Both the position numbers and the translations under genes were made by a program. The notes beneath the pieces are model-generated. The model was not told the DNA's origin. It saw only the letters and a program-made list of their open reading frames with translations, and made no database searches. Shown here piece by piece: positions 5,766-6,833 of a stretch of 6,833 bases of DNA (positions are counted from its first letter, which is position 1; every line of letters starts with the position of its first letter). Source of the stretch: Planctomycetaceae bacterium (GTDB taxonomy: Bacteria; Planctomycetota; Planctomycetia; Pirellulales; Thermoguttaceae); contig JAITAZ010000444.1 in the NCBI GenBank assembly GCA_031283825.1, forward strand, positions 1-6,833. Direction: 5' to 3'.

Positions 5766-5826
5766 AAAAAGATTTCCGACAATTCGAATTATTGCCGTTT
5801 TTATTTATTGTTACAAAAAATGTTTT

Positions 5827-6833
5827 ATGCTTTCTGATTATGATTATTCTTTTCCTGTCGAGTTGACGGCGCAGCGACCGCTTTTGAATCGTAGTGATTC
5901 GCGGATGCAAGTTGTTGATCGAGTTTCTGGTCGAATTGAGGATAGGTTTATTCGTGATTTTCCGACATATCTTGAGTCGGGCGATTGTCTGGTTATCAAT
6001 AATACCAAAGTGATACCGGCGCGATTATTTGGGATTCGTTGTCAAACCGGCGGATTGTGGGAGGGGCTTTTTGTCGGCGAAAATTCTGATAGAAGTTGGA
6101 GAGTTATTGGCAAGACTCGCGGAAAAATTAAGCCGAATGAATTTGTCGAGTTGAAAAATGCAAGCGGTGAGAATCGTGTTAGAATTAAGTTTTTGAATAA
6201 ATCTGAAAACGGCGAATGGATGGTTGAGCCGGAAGTTGAAGGACTAATAACGACAGCGGAGATTCTTGAGCGGGTTGGTTATGTTCCGATTCCGCCTTAT
6301 ATTCGTAAGGGAAAAATGAATTCGGACGACAAGGAGCGTTATCAAACTGTTTATGCGTCTGAGTCTGGAGCGGTTGCTGCGCCGACTGCGGGGTTGCATT
6401 TTGACGAGAAAATTTTAAACGAAATTAAGTCGCGGGGAGTTGAGATTGCGGAGGTAACGTTGCATGTCGGACTTGGGACGTTTAAGCCGGTTGAGGTTGA
6501 GAATCTGGACGAACACAAGATGCATTCGGAATGGTGTAGATTGAATGATTCTGCTGTCGAGACGATCAGCAGATGTAAAAAAAGCGGCGGGCGAATTATT
6601 GCTGTTGGAACGACGTCGGTGAGGGTAATAGAATCTGCGGCGGGCAAAGACGGAGTATTATTTCCGTTTGAGGGCGAGACGTCGTTATTTATCAAGCCGC
6701 CGTATAATTTCAAAATTGTGGATATGTTGTTGACAAATTTTCATTTTCCGAAATCGACGTTATTGATTTTGGTTTGTACATTCGGAGGATATGATTTAAT
6801 TTGCAAAGCGTACAAAGAAGCAATCCAAAAAAA
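5827..6833 (+). CDS. queA: QueA, tRNA preQ1 ribosyltransferase-isomerase, 3' end cut by window edge
   Basis: QueA transfers and isomerises the ribosyl part of S-adenosylmethionine onto preQ1 in tRNA to give epoxyqueuosine, the penultimate step of queuosine synthesis at the wobble base of GUN-anticodon tRNAs. It is cytoplasmic. The frame is open from ATG 5827 to the edge, 335 residues with no stop; the family is about 340-360 long, so probably only some 10-20 residues are missing. Family motifs appear in order: LSDYDYSFPVELTAQRPL (2-19), DCLVINNTKVIPARLFG (53-69), GYVPIPPYIR (151-160), RYQTVYA (171-177), AVAAPTAGLHF (182-192), TLHVGLGTFKPV (211-222), HKMHSEW (230-236), GTTSVRVIES (261-270), and LLTNFHFPKSTLL (301-313). 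The start fits the normal QueA N-terminus, with no alternative ATG close upstream and no Shine-Dalgarno sequence. No queuosine genes are beside it in the window. Confidence 0.97.
   Translation, partial: MLSDYDYSFPVELTAQRPLLNRSDSRMQVVDRVSGRIEDRFIRDFPTYLESGDCLVINNTKVIPARLFGIRCQTGGLWEGLFVGENSDRSWRVIGKTRGKIKPNEFVELKNASGENRVRIKFLNKSENGEWMVEPEVEGLITTAEILERVGYVPIPPYIRKGKMNSDDKERYQTVYASESGAVAAPTAGLHFDEKILNEIKSRGVEIAEVTLHVGLGTFKPVEVENLDEHKMHSEWCRLNDSAVETISRCKKSGGRIIAVGTTSVRVIESAAGKDGVLFPFEGETSLFIKPPYNFKIVDMLLTNFHFPKSTLLILVCTFGGYDLICKAYKEAIQK

Noticed and set aside
5725..5826. preQ1 riboswitch upstream of queA.
   Set aside because: The stem is too long, and the C-rich loop and aptamer bases of known preQ1 classes are absent. 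The A-rich tail alone is not enough.
6351..6713. A 120-residue minus-strand ORF.
   Set aside because: It is antisense to conserved QueA motifs and is a shadow of that gene.

Overview
The window is AT-rich bacterial DNA, most likely from a low-GC member of the Planctomycetota (or a close PVC relative). Three points suggest this. The first gene ends in an SHD1-type domain, which planctomycetes use heavily. The second gene resembles a GH10-xylanase-like protein that I recall mainly from planctomycete genomes. Most starts also lack a Shine-Dalgarno sequence. This assignment is from recall of families, not from a database search.

Layout: two genes point left and two point right, separated by a 1298-base divergent intergenic region. 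On the minus strand, 1..1259 is a secreted or membrane-anchored SHD1 protein cut off at its C-terminus by the window edge. Upstream of it, 1721..3226 encodes a 501-residue GH10-like TIM-barrel protein whose expected catalytic glutamates appear to be missing. On the plus strand, 4525..5691 encodes a YacL-type protein (four membrane helices, PIN domain, TRAM domain). It is followed by queA (5827..6833, tRNA queuosine synthesis), which lacks only its last residues at the window edge. The PIN-TRAM and QueA proteins both relate to RNA; no pathway visibly links them to the two minus-strand genes.

The non-coding DNA holds the most unusual material. Two intergenic elements (1285..1666 and 3822..3990) share the same 18-bp terminal inverted repeat, GTAATATATCAGCGGAAT. 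Each encloses a long imperfect hairpin whose arms are built from short GCG-containing units about 9-10 bases apart. They look like two members of one MITE-like or REP-like family with no transposase of their own. The divergent region also holds a good promoter with two dyads in front of the GH10-like gene, a pair of adjacent perfect or near-perfect hairpins, a sharply C-rich block directly after the second element, a possible three-way-junction RNA, and an inverted repeat ahead of the yacL-like gene. No CRISPR array, rRNA, tRNA, integrase, transposase or defence gene is visible.
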